IMG/VR virus record: IMGVR_UViG_3300025133_000211 | Location: 1-45,177 of that record | Length of the DNA: 45,177 bases | From: a virus | Direction: 5' to 3' (one strand) | In this document: piece after piece, positions 8,817 through 16,536 of the stretch | Position numbering within the stretch: the first letter of the stretch is position 1 | Layout of the letters: every line of letters starts with the position of its first letter | Translations under genes and position numbers: made by a program | Notes under the pieces: model-generated | The model's database searches: none | Seen by the model: only the letters and a program-made list of their open reading frames with translations | What the model was told of the DNA's origin: nothing

Positions 8817-9180
8817 TGCCCCTCTCAATGGCTTCAAGCAGCCCTTCGATGCGTGGGTTGATAGCGTCCACGATCAGGTCGGCGTCTTGGTCTTCGAGTT
8901 TCTTTCGGACCTGTACCGGCTTGCTATCGACGCCCATCAACGAGGCCGCATCTCGAATCGCCTGGATGGACCTAGACATGTCATTCGGACTCATGTCTGT
9001 ACGCATCAGCATCGACACTGCCATCCCAGCAAAGGTCATTCGCAGGTCATCGATGTCGTACCCAGCATCTGCTGCCAAGGCTCTGAATCGAGCCACGGTT
9101 TCGGTCGCCAGCGCCTGGTCATCGGCACTCATTGTGCTTAGAGAGACTGACTCCCTCTCTGTGCTTTTGTCGTCAGCCAC
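8752..9180 (-). CDS. terS: Probable terminase small subunit
   Basis: A 142-residue, mostly helical acidic protein directly before the large terminase, and overlapping it by 65 bp. The middle (ATETVARFRALAADAGYDID, then RSIQAIRDAASLMG) fits the helix bundle of small terminases that recognise the packaging site. The start is GTG at 9180, preceded by GGAGGCGAT. No clear helix-turn-helix is visible, so the call rests on position and size. The neighbour upstream is RusA. Confidence 0.6.
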   Translation of the reverse strand: MADDKSTERESVSLSTMSADDQALATETVARFRALAADAGYDIDDLRMTFAGMAVSMLMRTDMSPNDMSRSIQAIRDAASLMGVDSKPVQVRKKLEDQDADLIVDAINPRIEGLLEAIERGNDATENEHSGAGTPPTAYQEV

Positions 9181-9635
9181 ATCGCCTCCGGTGAATCCCC
9201 CGCTTCAGACAACATCAGTTCTATCCTAGCATCCCCGCCCAGTTCAGCGTAAGCTTTCAGTTGAAAGCCCACCGAGACCTGACAGTCATCTTTCCACCAT
9301 CGAGCGATGGACATAGCGTCTTCCAGCGTCTTGATGATGTTCGACAGGTCTGGCTTGTTGGGCTTGTAGATGAGGGCTGGGTCATGCTTGAGGTTTCCGT
9401 GCCGGTCCTTTTTGCACATGTACCCCGGACGAGGAAAAACGAAGAGGACGTCCAAGACAAGCGGGCCTTCCAGGGGTTCGGCAGGGGTGTGCTGGGATAG
9501 AACACAGGCGCACTGTGCCTCCCACTTGCGAGTCTCGGCAGGGGTGTACGCCCTGCCCTTGCGAGACATGCGTGGTCTGCCCTTCGCCTTGGGGACCATG
9601 GGTAAAACCATTTCAATCTTTGGTCTTCGTATCAC
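9138..9635 (-). CDS. rusA: RusA-like Holliday junction resolvase
   Basis: A 165-residue endonuclease that cuts Holliday junctions during replication and recombination. N-terminal KGRPR and GRAYTPAETRKWE, and then KPDLSNIIKTLEDAM followed by WWKDDCQV, match the RusA family; the Asp residues in PDLSN and DDCQV are the metal ligands expected. The start is GTG at 9635, which gives the family-length protein; ATG at 9611 is also possible but has no ribosome site. It overlaps the upstream gene by 23 bp and the small terminase by 43 bp, so resolution and packaging are encoded together. Confidence 0.85.
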   Translation of the reverse strand: MIRRPKIEMVLPMVPKAKGRPRMSRKGRAYTPAETRKWEAQCACVLSQHTPAEPLEGPLVLDVLFVFPRPGYMCKKDRHGNLKHDPALIYKPNKPDLSNIIKTLEDAMSIARWWKDDCQVSVGFQLKAYAELGGDARIELMLSEAGDSPEAMWLTTKAQRGSQSL

Positions 9636-10023
9636 GTATCAACGCTTCCAATGCCTGTTTACCGTCATGCTTTTCGTACTCGGGCAAAGCGAAATGAATC
9701 AGCGCATAGAGCGCGGTGAGTCTGGATGTGCGCTTCATCCGAAACACCTTCGCCAAGTCTCCCTCCGTGCATTTCCAGCGAGCCGGAACGTACTGGCTGT
9801 ACACCCTGTCTGGCTCGTCGGCCTGGTGGAAGCTTGCGAGAATCGGGTGGATGATGCCAAGCCTCTCCTGCTCGATGGGAGAGACCTGCATGAAGCTGAT
9901 GACATATGCCTTGCCGTCACCCGGAACCCAGCGCAACATGCACTTGCCCTCCGAAGGTTTGTCGAAAATCTGCAAGGGCTCTGTGCTGGATTCGTGCAGC
10001 CATGCAGTTGTAATACTAAGCAT
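9613..10023 (-). CDS. Unknown protein between helicase and RusA
   Basis: A 136-residue protein two bases after the DnaB stop, with GGAGGG before its ATG. It has mixed alpha/beta make-up: WVPGDGKAYVISFMQVSPI near residue 32-50, and a basic helical end (VFRMKRTSRLTALYALIHF). No known motif is recognised. It is probably a replication accessory factor because it lies between the helicase and the resolvase, but this is inference from position alone. Confidence 0.5.
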   Translation of the reverse strand: MLSITTAWLHESSTEPLQIFDKPSEGKCMLRWVPGDGKAYVISFMQVSPIEQERLGIIHPILASFHQADEPDRVYSQYVPARWKCTEGDLAKVFRMKRTSRLTALYALIHFALPEYEKHDGKQALEALIRDTKTKD

Positions 10024-10024
10024 C

Positions 10025-11323
10025 TTATCCCTCCATCTCCAGAAACGTCTGGTGTCCCCAAGAGACCTTGAAGTCTCTGCTCTTTTGTGCTCCGTGCCGA
10101 TTCTTCAGCAGTGAGAATCTCAGCAGGTTCGGTATCGCCTCGACGCGAGCCTTCGACACCTGTTGTGTAGCTGGATGCACTGCGAGGATGATGTCAGCAT
10201 GTTGCTCTATCTGACCCGATTCAGCAAGGTCAGCCATCGTGGGCGGTCGCATCATCTTTTCCGAGTCGCGGTTTAGCTGGGCACAGACAACGAACAGACA
10301 CTCGTGGTCCTTGGCGAAATCAGTCAGACGCTTGCAGAAATCTCCTATCTGGTGCCTCAAGTCATTCATGTTGGGGTATGCCACCCGGTGAAGGTGGTCG
10401 ATGACAAAGACCTTGACGCCCTGTTTGGCCTGTCGGCGGGCCGATGCAAGAATGCCGTTCGGACTCATGCCGGTGTGGTCTATGATTCGTATTTGCTTTC
10501 CGTAGCCCTTGGACAAACGGCTCGCTCCAAGACGAGCAGCCTTGCGGAACGCTTCCCCGCGAAGGTCTTTGCCCTGAGCATCCTGCATGTCCACCTCGCT
10601 TCGGATGACCTTGCCGCCGAGAGCAGCACCCGTCAGCTCCAGGCTGAAGAAGCAGGAGAGCAAGTCAGGGTTGCGCTTCATCATCTCGCGAATGATGTAC
10701 AGGGCAGTGGTGGTCTTCCCCGCTCCAGCCCGTCCAGCGACAATCATGAGCTGATGCTGCTGAAGGCCACCTCCGATTCCAGAATTGCAGACCTCGTCGA
10801 ACAGGTCGATGCCGGTCTCCCAAGAACCCTTGCCCCTCTCAGTCCGTTCGAGAAATCGGACATAGTCCATAGCCGCTTCGCTCAGAGTCCTGACCCGATG
10901 GTCCGACCCGGTCTCCCAGACCTTCGACAGGGCTTTGAGGCAGTCCTCTACGCTATCCACCTTGCCGTTCGTGCAAGCATCGGCTAGCACTCGGGCCTCG
11001 TGGCTCATCTTGCGAAGCTTTGCAGACTCGTTGATTTGCTCTGCCCAGTGATCGGCAGCGGTGGTCGCTGGGCACTTCATCATCAGGTCGCTCAAGGTCA
11101 CGCTGTTGACGTCCTGCAAATTAAGCTTCTTCAGTTCAGCAAAGATGCCAAGCTGGTCAAGGCTCTGACCCCGCTCATGCCGGTCCATCATCACCCCGAA
11201 GATGTGTCGGTGGTTCAGCACCGAGAAGTCACTGACCTCCACCCTGTCAGCCACCCCGTCCATCAGGGTCTCATCAAGCAGCAGTGCCCCCAGCACCGCC
11301 TCCTCCATCTCAACCATTCTCAT
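10025..11323 (-). CDS. dnaB: DnaB-like replicative helicase
   Basis: A 432-residue ring helicase that unwinds phage DNA at the fork. The N-terminal DnaB domain (MEEAVLGALLLDE... about residues 5-100) is followed by the RecA-like core. Walker A GRAGAGKTT is near 199. The Walker B strand VFVIDHLHR is near 300, and the DnaB-type FVVCAQLNRDSE near 345. AAGGAG lies seven bases before ATG 11323, so this start is chosen over the TTG at 11329. The frame overlaps the initiator gene by 14 bp. No loader gene is seen; the upstream initiator may load it. Confidence 0.9.
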   Translation of the reverse strand: MRMVEMEEAVLGALLLDETLMDGVADRVEVSDFSVLNHRHIFGVMMDRHERGQSLDQLGIFAELKKLNLQDVNSVTLSDLMMKCPATTAADHWAEQINESAKLRKMSHEARVLADACTNGKVDSVEDCLKALSKVWETGSDHRVRTLSEAAMDYVRFLERTERGKGSWETGIDLFDEVCNSGIGGGLQQHQLMIVAGRAGAGKTTTALYIIREMMKRNPDLLSCFFSLELTGAALGGKVIRSEVDMQDAQGKDLRGEAFRKAARLGASRLSKGYGKQIRIIDHTGMSPNGILASARRQAKQGVKVFVIDHLHRVAYPNMNDLRHQIGDFCKRLTDFAKDHECLFVVCAQLNRDSEKMMRPPTMADLAESGQIEQHADIILAVHPATQQVSKARVEAIPNLLRFSLLKNRHGAQKSRDFKVSWGHQTFLEMEG

Positions 11324-12011
11324 CGCCAATCTCCTTCAGGGCTTTCTTCGCCCAGCTTGTGTCCACCGCCTCAATCTTCACCTCGGGAATATATGCTTCG
11401 AGTCCCGCCTCGATGTTCTCCGGTCGGAGCAATGTCTTCAGCTCGTTCCGATTCGGAGCCCCATGTCTCCAAGGGTTTTGGCTGTGACCTGAGATGCAAT
11501 TCATCAGCTCCTCCAAAGACCAATCCTCCAAGGCGGTCCTGATCACAGACTTTCTCTTCGCCGTCAGCTTCACCCGTTTCTTGTCACGCTCAAACAGTGT
11601 CGTCCAATGAGCGAGCAAAGCGAGTGAACTGGACAAGAGTTCTTCGGACTCTTTGGATTCTTTTTTTGCTTTAGTTTTTTTTAAAGTGGAAATACTTTCG
11701 ACCATAAGGGAGGAAGTATTTACACCACGTGATGTGCGGGCGTCTTCCTTATAAGGGCGAACCCCACATTCGCAGTTTTGCGAACGGGCATAGACGATGC
11801 GAGGAGGAATGCCAAGAATATCGCACACATCCAGTTCGTAATTGGTTGCATGCGAGATAGAACGGGCAGTCCCTACGCTCATGTTCGTCGTATCTGCGTT
11901 GAGAAAGCGATAGAGGCTGCTTGGACTTAGTCCCGCCCTCTTTGCCAAGTGTTCAGCAGTGGTCTCATTCGCTTCCAGCCATTGGTTTATCAGTATCCGT
12001 TGTGCCTTCAT
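11310..12011 (-). CDS. HTH DNA-binding domain fused to replication-initiator C-domain
   Basis: A 233-residue protein, first in the leftward replication operon. Residues 1-70 form a Xre/Cro-type helix-turn-helix (TAEHLAKRAGLSPSSLYRFL). The middle is charged and flexible (KKTKAKKESKESEE). Residues about 145-205 (KLTAKRKSVIRTALEDWS ... NPWRHGAPNRNELKTLLR) resemble the conserved C-terminal domain of phage replisome organisers, which helps load DnaB. The ATG at 12011 has no Shine-Dalgarno site, and the promoter start point falls next to it. This could be both a repressor and an initiator. The initiator half is a pattern-based call. Confidence 0.6.
   Translation of the reverse strand: MKAQRILINQWLEANETTAEHLAKRAGLSPSSLYRFLNADTTNMSVGTARSISHATNYELDVCDILGIPPRIVYARSQNCECGVRPYKEDARTSRGVNTSSLMVESISTLKKTKAKKESKESEELLSSSLALLAHWTTLFERDKKRVKLTAKRKSVIRTALEDWSLEELMNCISGHSQNPWRHGAPNRNELKTLLRPENIEAGLEAYIPEVKIEAVDTSWAKKALKEIGDENG
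11769..11784. promoter_or_regulatory. Candidate operator dyad inside HTH gene
   Basis: TTCGCA-GTTT-TGCGAA, a 16-bp perfect dyad with 6-bp arms. It shares 11 of 16 positions and the same length with the dyad at 12056-12071. It lies in the coding sequence of the HTH protein that is proposed to bind it. Function is inferred. Confidence 0.35.
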
Positions 12012-12019
12012 GAGAGGGA

Positions 12020-12048
12020 CGATATGCGATGGCCATAGTTTTTGTCAA
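12020..12048 (-). promoter_or_regulatory. Leftward promoter of HTH/replication operon (leaderless)
   Basis: On the minus strand there is a perfect -35 TTGACA (12048-12043), an 18-base spacer and a -10 TATCGT (12024-12019 region). Only seven bases (ccctctc) separate the -10 from the ATG at 12011. The start point therefore falls at or next to the ATG, and no ribosome site is present, so the message is predicted to be leaderless, as with lambda cI from PRM. Confidence 0.55.
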
Positions 12049-12055
12049 GAAAGTA

Positions 12056-12084
12056 TTTGCAGAGTCGCAAAACCGTGCTATAAG
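12056..12084 (+). promoter_or_regulatory. Rightward promoter of YqaJ-RecT operon with operator dyad
   Basis: A -35 TTTGCA (12056-12061), a 17-base spacer and TATAAG (12079-12084) preceded by TG at 12076-12077 make an extended -10. The start point is expected near 12091, just before AGGAGG (12097-12102). A dyad TTTGC-N6-GCAAA (12056-12071) covers the -35 and could be an operator of the divergent HTH protein. Confidence 0.6.
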
Positions 12085-12107
12085 GGGTGTCCACAAAGGA
12101 GGTGGAT

Positions 12108-13154
12108 GTGAATCCAAAAGCACAAGAGTGGCTCCAAGCGCTGGAGCCTTTGATAATTTGTAAGTGGGGAGAACCCGATGAGGCATGGCTGGAGAAGAGG
12201 GTCGGCCTTATCACCGGCTCAAAGATTGGGGCCATCCTGGGCTACAGCAACTTCAAGACTCCAATCCAGCTTATGAACGAGTTCCGATTCCCAGACGAGG
12301 TCTCCCCGGTGGAGAAGTTCAGTTCGTCTTGGCTGCGAATGGAGGTCGGGACCGTGGCTGAAGAGCCTATCCGCAAGGCAGCGGAGGCAGACCCGGCTCG
12401 ACCAGGGCAGTATGACACCATCCCCAACACGGCTCGACTGATACAGCACCCGGAGTATGCTTGGGCCGCTTGTTCTCCAGACGGTCTAGCGTGGAGCGAT
12501 GAGCTTGGCAAGTGCCTGATTGAAATCAAAAACACAAACGTGAATACGCTGCACCAATATCGAACGGAAGATGGCAGTCCGTGCGTTCCGCTCACATACA
12601 AGGCTCAAGTTTTGTGGAACATGGCTTGCACTGGAGCCGACACAGGTATCCTCGTTGCCAATTTCAACGGTGACATAAAGTTCCGAGTGATTACGAAGGA
12701 CGACACTGACATCAGCATGTTGATTGCAAAGGCTCAGGTGTTTCTGCGGGCCGTCGAGACCCAGGATCCGGTCATGCTTATGGATGTCATTGAGGGTGCG
12801 GCGATGATGAACAAGACGATGAACGAACTGTTCCGCAAAAGCACTGGAGCCGAGTTCACCGTCTGCGACCCGGAACTGGACTCCAAGATTGAGCAGTGCA
12901 TCGAGACAAAGAAGTTGCTCAAGGAGTTGGCCGAAAAGAAAGACCTGCTCGAAGGTGAAATCAAGAAGGTCATCGCTACCGGCAAGGTGATGGAGACCGA
13001 AAAGTACCGGGTCTCCTGGGGTCAGGGACAGGGCAGGGAGAAGCTTGACTCCAAGTCTCTCGCAGCCCAGCACCCTGAAATCGCAAAGCAATTCACAAGC
13101 AGAGGTCTCCCATACCGGACGGGGCTTCGACTGACACAGCGCAAGGAGAAATGA
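12108..13154 (+). CDS. YqaJ-family viral exonuclease
   Basis: A 348-residue lambda-Exo/YqaJ-type recombinase. It digests one strand of double-stranded ends to make the single-stranded tails used by RecT. Motifs: VGLITGSKIGAILG (about residues 32-45), MEVGTVAEEPI near 78, SPDGLAW with Asp near 125, IEIKN near 138-142, and the Gln of KAQVLWNMACTG near 167. The open frame begins at 12087, but the promoter start point (about 12091) is downstream of that; GTG at 12108 follows AGGAGG by five bases. The gene ends one base before recT. Residues 255-300 look like a charged coiled coil (KKLLKELAEKKDLLEGEIKK). Confidence 0.85.
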   Translation: MNPKAQEWLQALEPLIICKWGEPDEAWLEKRVGLITGSKIGAILGYSNFKTPIQLMNEFRFPDEVSPVEKFSSSWLRMEVGTVAEEPIRKAAEADPARPGQYDTIPNTARLIQHPEYAWAACSPDGLAWSDELGKCLIEIKNTNVNTLHQYRTEDGSPCVPLTYKAQVLWNMACTGADTGILVANFNGDIKFRVITKDDTDISMLIAKAQVFLRAVETQDPVMLMDVIEGAAMMNKTMNELFRKSTGAEFTVCDPELDSKIEQCIETKKLLKELAEKKDLLEGEIKKVIATGKVMETEKYRVSWGQGQGREKLDSKSLAAQHPEIAKQFTSRGLPYRTGLRLTQRKEK

Positions 13155-13155
13155 G

Positions 13156-13962
13156 ATGGCTAGACAAAAAGCAAAAGCATCGTTGACTGAGCAGATGGAA
13201 CTCTCGAAGAACGGGGGTGCAGTGGTGCCCTCGGGGTCAAAGGCTCCGTCGCTGACCAGCAAGTCCACCCAGCATTGGATCACCAAGGTGGCAAAGAGCG
13301 GGATGGACCCAGAGAAACTGGTGAGCCGACTCATGCTGGAGACCCGCAAGAACGAGACCTTGGGCAAGTGCTCGATGCCCTCGTTGATTCAGTGTGCGAT
13401 GGAGGCTGCGAGCCTGGACTTGAGCTTCGGTGGGGTGATGGGGCAGTGTTTCCCCGTGCCCTTTTACGATTCAAAGTCCAAGGGGTACAAAGCCCAACTC
13501 ATCGTCGGATACAAGGGCTACATCACGGTGGCATTCCGAGAAGGCATCGTCATCCGTGCTGGTGTGTTCTTCGAGAACGACGAGTACGACTATGATGAGG
13601 GGACCGGGCACATCCGGCACAAGAAGGCCCTGTCTGAGCAGGGTGAGATGCTCGGTGCCTGGGCTCAGGCCGAATTCGAGGATGGCAGAAAGAAGTGCGT
13701 CATCTTGTCGATGGAAGAGTTGATTGCTGTGCGAGACTCATCTCAGGGCTATCGGCGGGCCAGCGACAAGGGGTACAGCCACCCGTGGTCCGACCACTTC
13801 CCGGCCATGTGCCAGAAGAGTGCCATCCGCAACCTGTTCAAGACACTCCCGCAGGGGTCGAACCTTGAGGCCCTCGCAGTGGCTGACGGTGCCGTTCACA
13901 ATGACGAGGGTGGCAACTTCAACCCAGACATCATCGAGGTCACAGCGGAGAACGTGAATTGA
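13156..13962 (+). CDS. recT: RecT single-strand annealing protein
   Basis: A 268-residue RecT/Redbeta-type annealing protein that pairs complementary single strands. Family-like features: QCAMEAASLDLSFGGVMGQC near residue 75, VGYKGYITVAFREG near 115, ENDEYDYDEGTGHIRH near 135, HPWSDHFPAMCQKSAIRNLF near 205. The ATG follows the YqaJ stop by one base, and its AAGGAG site lies in the end of yqaJ, so the two are translated together. Exonuclease and annealer are the usual phage pair. Confidence 0.9.
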   Translation: MARQKAKASLTEQMELSKNGGAVVPSGSKAPSLTSKSTQHWITKVAKSGMDPEKLVSRLMLETRKNETLGKCSMPSLIQCAMEAASLDLSFGGVMGQCFPVPFYDSKSKGYKAQLIVGYKGYITVAFREGIVIRAGVFFENDEYDYDEGTGHIRHKKALSEQGEMLGAWAQAEFEDGRKKCVILSMEELIAVRDSSQGYRRASDKGYSHPWSDHFPAMCQKSAIRNLFKTLPQGSNLEALAVADGAVHNDEGGNFNPDIIEVTAENVN

Positions 13963-14237
13963 CGCACTTTCTGCGGATAGACACACCCTTCACGGTCTGG
14001 TACGAGGATTTGGCGTGGTTGCTTGACCGCTGTGACTCCGTACTACCAGACCGTGTATGTGTGTGCTTGACCCTTGAAGATGCAACCTCGCTTCGGGATG
14101 AATTGGCAGAGCGTCAACTCGAATCGACAATCCTTGACAACAAACCAACTCCTACACCCCTCCCAAAATACGCTAGAATGATTTTGGCGGGCTGGCTCAA
14201 AGACCAGCGGGAGGAAGCCAGGTGTCAAAGGTACTGA
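13959..14237 (+). CDS. Small protein after RecT, unknown
   Basis: A 92-residue protein with a TTG start at 13959 that overlaps the RecT stop (TTGA) and a GGAG site eight bases upstream. The N-terminal half is hydrophobic/aromatic (FTVWYEDLAWLLDRCDSV). The second half is polar and basic (KYARMILAGWLKDQREEARC). No known motif. It belongs to the recombination operon by spacing. The TTG start is less certain than others. Confidence 0.45.
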   Translation: MTHFLRIDTPFTVWYEDLAWLLDRCDSVLPDRVCVCLTLEDATSLRDELAERQLESTILDNKPTPTPLPKYARMILAGWLKDQREEARCQRY

Positions 14238-14584
14238 TACGCAGAATGCCACAGCTTGACGAGACAGGATGGACGACGTGGTGGCATCGCGATGCTGGCG
14301 GGGAGACCATCGAGTGGAGGTATGGCAAGGCATTGCGCGTGTCCACGTCCAGGCTGGGCGTCCACGTTTCTGGGGAAGCCATCTTCACAGACGACGAGAG
14401 CAGGAAGACCTTCACCGTGGTGATGGGACTGGCGATGCAGGGGGTAGGCATCATGAGGAGAAGACATGAGCGAGAAAGTAGGGGTCACCGGGTCTCAGTT
14501 GCGCCGTTGGCGGGAGATGAAGAACCTGACTCGCGCTCAGTTGATCTGTTTGCTTGGACCCCCCCAAAGAACCAGGTCCACTGA
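14222..14584 (+). CDS. Unknown small protein, long 3' overlap with next gene
   Basis: A 120-residue protein starting at GTG 14222, with GGAGG seven bases upstream. The first 80 residues look like a real beta-rich protein (TIEWRYGKALRVSTSRLGVH, TFTVVMGLAMQGVGIM). The last 40 residues are read from the first 119 bp of the next gene in another frame and are Arg/Ser-rich. The true gene may end in this overlap or the tail may be unneeded. No family is recognised. Confidence 0.4.
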   Translation: MSKVLIRRMPQLDETGWTTWWHRDAGGETIEWRYGKALRVSTSRLGVHVSGEAIFTDDESRKTFTVVMGLAMQGVGIMRRRHERESRGHRVSVAPLAGDEEPDSRSVDLFAWTPPKNQVH

Positions 14585-15371
14585 CTCCATCAAGAGAATC
14601 GAAGAAGCTCCAGACAATTTCATCCCGCAATGGCTCATCCGACCGCTCGGCAGGGGCAAGGTCTATCGGGTCACCATCGAGTGCCACATGGACCTGTTTG
14701 ATTGGGCTCAAGCAGACGTTGCAGGGGAGGACGCGGAGCCTGAGCCGCATCGCATCATCGAGGACGTTACATCGGCAGATGAGCCCGTTGCTGTGGATGT
14801 GGACGAGGCGTCGTTCATCGCCCATCTGCTGCGCCGGCAGGGCTACGACGTGCAGAGCGACGAGGTCAAGGGGTGGCTGCGTGGCAAGACCCCTCCTGTG
14901 GAGGTGGGTACATCCCTGAAGAGAATCAAACAGAACCTTGGCTATCTTGTGCGGGCTGCACAGGCAGAGCATGTGGTCCGGGGTGTGTTTTCCGATGCCA
15001 CCTTCGCATCCATTGCCAAGGACGATTCATTCGACCGGCGATTGCTCACAGACATCGAGTTGAAGAGGGCTCAGGGTGAGCACAAGGTGGAGCTGGAGCA
15101 TGAGATGAGATTGCCACGTCGGTACATCTCCGTGCTTGAACAGATGGCCCATGCGGTCAGGCTGAACACCGCTGAGTTGTGCAACCTGTGGCTTGAGCGA
15201 AGCATCGAAGCTGTGCTACAGGTCACTCGTGTCAAGACGAAGTATGACGAACTTGGCATTGTTCCTCGGTCATCGCGTCGGAATCTATTCAAATTTGCGC
15301 TCGGACGCAGTAAGATGACGGGTGGGAATCGAGAGGCCCGCACAACCAACGAGGTCAAGGATGGAGACTGA
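14466..15371 (+). CDS. HTH-like protein of unknown function
   Basis: A 301-residue protein. Residues 1-50 (GVTGSQLRRWREMKNLTRAQ, then RSTDSIKRIEEAP) resemble a degenerate Xre helix-turn-helix with an insertion. The centre (about 105-160) is helical with DEASFIAHLLRRQGYDVQSD. The C-terminal part is Arg/Lys-rich. GAGGAG lies seven bases before the ATG. It is the longest gene of the operon after RecT and lies ahead of the small membrane genes. A regulator is possible, but no operator or partner can be named. Confidence 0.5.
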   Translation: MSEKVGVTGSQLRRWREMKNLTRAQLICLLGPPQRTRSTDSIKRIEEAPDNFIPQWLIRPLGRGKVYRVTIECHMDLFDWAQADVAGEDAEPEPHRIIEDVTSADEPVAVDVDEASFIAHLLRRQGYDVQSDEVKGWLRGKTPPVEVGTSLKRIKQNLGYLVRAAQAEHVVRGVFSDATFASIAKDDSFDRRLLTDIELKRAQGEHKVELEHEMRLPRRYISVLEQMAHAVRLNTAELCNLWLERSIEAVLQVTRVKTKYDELGIVPRSSRRNLFKFALGRSKMTGGNREARTTNEVKDGD

Positions 15372-15568
15372 TGGACTTGGAAGCACTTGCTCTACTGCAA
15401 CATGCGGGACCGCTGACGCTTGCGGCACTCATTCTGGTTGTCGGAATGAGGCTGGGCAAACTGTGGTCAAAGGTCGAAGAACTGCTCGCAAACCAGCGAG
15501 AAAGAGAGCAGCGAATCGCAGAAGCAGAGCAGCGCATCGCAGTACTGGAGTCCCAGGTTGGGGAATGA
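15371..15568 (+). CDS. Small membrane protein with coiled coil
   Basis: A 65-residue protein: a hydrophobic span at about residues 12-30 (GPLTLAALILVVGMRLG), then a charged heptad coiled coil (KVEELLANQREREQRIAEAE). The ATG overlaps the previous stop (TGATG). This layout occurs in inner-membrane spanins (Rz type) and in small phage membrane proteins. With the neighbouring cysteine-rich gene and the holin-like gene at 16044 it may form a lysis group. That is inference from order and topology. Confidence 0.45.
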   Translation: MDLEALALLQHAGPLTLAALILVVGMRLGKLWSKVEELLANQREREQRIAEAEQRIAVLESQVGE

Positions 15569-16047
15569 TGATGATAGCCACCGCCCAGGTTCTTGCACTC
15601 TACGTGATGGGTTGCTGTATCGGTGGCATCATCGGCTGCAATGCCCAGGTCTGGGAGAATGCCGGGACGTGCGCGACCAACACCGCCCTCGGATGTAGTT
15701 CCCAGGCAGTGGCTGGATGCATCGCTCCTGCCATGGAGGGCGGCGGGAATGGCTGGGAGAAGTATGCGGTGTGCCTTTGGGAGCAGAGCAAGTCCTGTCA
15801 GACCAATGGGCTCGCCCGGTGTGCGATGGCTGCGGTGGTCGAAGAGTCTGGATTCCCAGGCGTCGGGTCACCGACATCATCGAGCAGCCTGGTGCTGATG
15901 GAGGCCCGGTCTGCTGTGCCGTTCCGGTGCGACGAGACCACCGTGAAGATGTGCGTGACAGATGTCAGTCGAGTCGAGAACAGACAAGAAGCATTGCAGG
16001 TGGTCGCTTATTGCTATGCCCAGCACTGCAAAGGAGTCAACCCATGA
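15565..16047 (+). CDS. Cysteine-rich exported or lipid-anchored protein
   Basis: A 160-residue protein with start ATG at 15565, overlapping the previous stop by three bases (ATGATG). The N-terminus is a hydrophobic leader (MIATAQVLALYVMGCCIGGI) ending near a Cys, so it may be exported or lipid-anchored. At least twelve Cys residues follow, spaced in repeats (CATNTALGCSSQAVAGC, then VCLWEQSKSCQTNGLARC), which suggests disulphides outside the cytoplasm. No family is recognised. It could be the outer partner of the preceding membrane protein or a secreted factor. Confidence 0.45.
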   Translation: MMMIATAQVLALYVMGCCIGGIIGCNAQVWENAGTCATNTALGCSSQAVAGCIAPAMEGGGNGWEKYAVCLWEQSKSCQTNGLARCAMAAVVEESGFPGVGSPTSSSSLVLMEARSAVPFRCDETTVKMCVTDVSRVENRQEALQVVAYCYAQHCKGVNP

Positions 16048-16262
16048 AGTTCGCATTGAAATCGAAGACGGTTCTATCGTCACTGCTTGTCATCGCCGCG
16101 ATGGTTCTCTTGTTGATGTGTGACCTTGGTCAGTTGAGCCTGAGTGAGGACGTGCGCCAACTTCTGCAAGCCCTTGCCGGTGCCGGTGGCGCGATGAGTG
16201 TCTACGGGAGGGTCCAGGCCGATGGCCCGTTGACCATGAACATGAAGGACTCAGACGATTGA
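16044..16262 (+). CDS. Holin-like small membrane protein
   Basis: A 72-residue protein: KSKT near the start, one membrane span (residues about 11-27, LSSLLVIAAMVLLLMCDL), an SLSEDVRQLL helix and a second weakly hydrophobic Gly/Ala segment (ALAGAGGAMSVYG). It ends in GPLT. The pattern of SKT at the start and YGRxxA-GPLT at the end is common in small phage holin-like proteins; the gene order after other small membrane genes agrees. It overlaps the previous stop (ATGA) and the convergent gene at 16251 by 12 bp. Pore formation is inferred. Confidence 0.5.
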   Translation: MKFALKSKTVLSSLLVIAAMVLLLMCDLGQLSLSEDVRQLLQALAGAGGAMSVYGRVQADGPLTMNMKDSDD

Positions 16263-16481
16263 GCGTTTCGGTGGGGCCATGACCGGCGAGGATACTGACA
16301 TCTGACGGGTGGGTTCCATCTTCAGCGCTGATATTTCCACCAACGCTGCATTCCTTTGTGCCATATCTAGCAGTTCAGCGAGAACATCATAGCTCTGATT
16401 GTGGGCGGTGCCCGGTACGGCATGAGTCTCGTGCTCTGTGCGAGTGACGTGCGCTCGGATGGTTACTTCGTAGGTGATCAT
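16251..16481 (-). CDS. Small protein at the end of the leftward operon
   Basis: A 76-residue protein starting at ATG 16481, with AAGGAG before it (caaggagagacATG). The N-terminus (MITYEVTIRAHVTRTEHETH) resembles the start of the next gene upstream, MRTWKVTVTAV, suggesting the two are related small proteins. It ends within the stop region of the convergent holin-like gene, overlapping it by 12 bp. A terminator-like hairpin at 16537-16585 precedes it, so it may have low read-through or its own promoter. Function unknown. Confidence 0.45.
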   Translation of the reverse strand: MITYEVTIRAHVTRTEHETHAVPGTAHNQSYDVLAELLDMAQRNAALVEISALKMEPTRQMSVSSPVMAPPKRSIV

Positions 16482-16536
16482 GTCTCTCCTTGGGGGTACT
16501 CCCCCGGCGATATAGGAAATGAAAACAAAAAGATGA

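Noticed and set aside
12087-12107. Upstream GTG start for YqaJ
   Set aside because: It lies before the predicted start of transcription (about 12091) and before the AGGAGG site, so GTG 12108 is used.
12486-13367. 293-codon open frame antisense to YqaJ/RecT
   Set aside because: Shadow of two clear genes with coupled starts.
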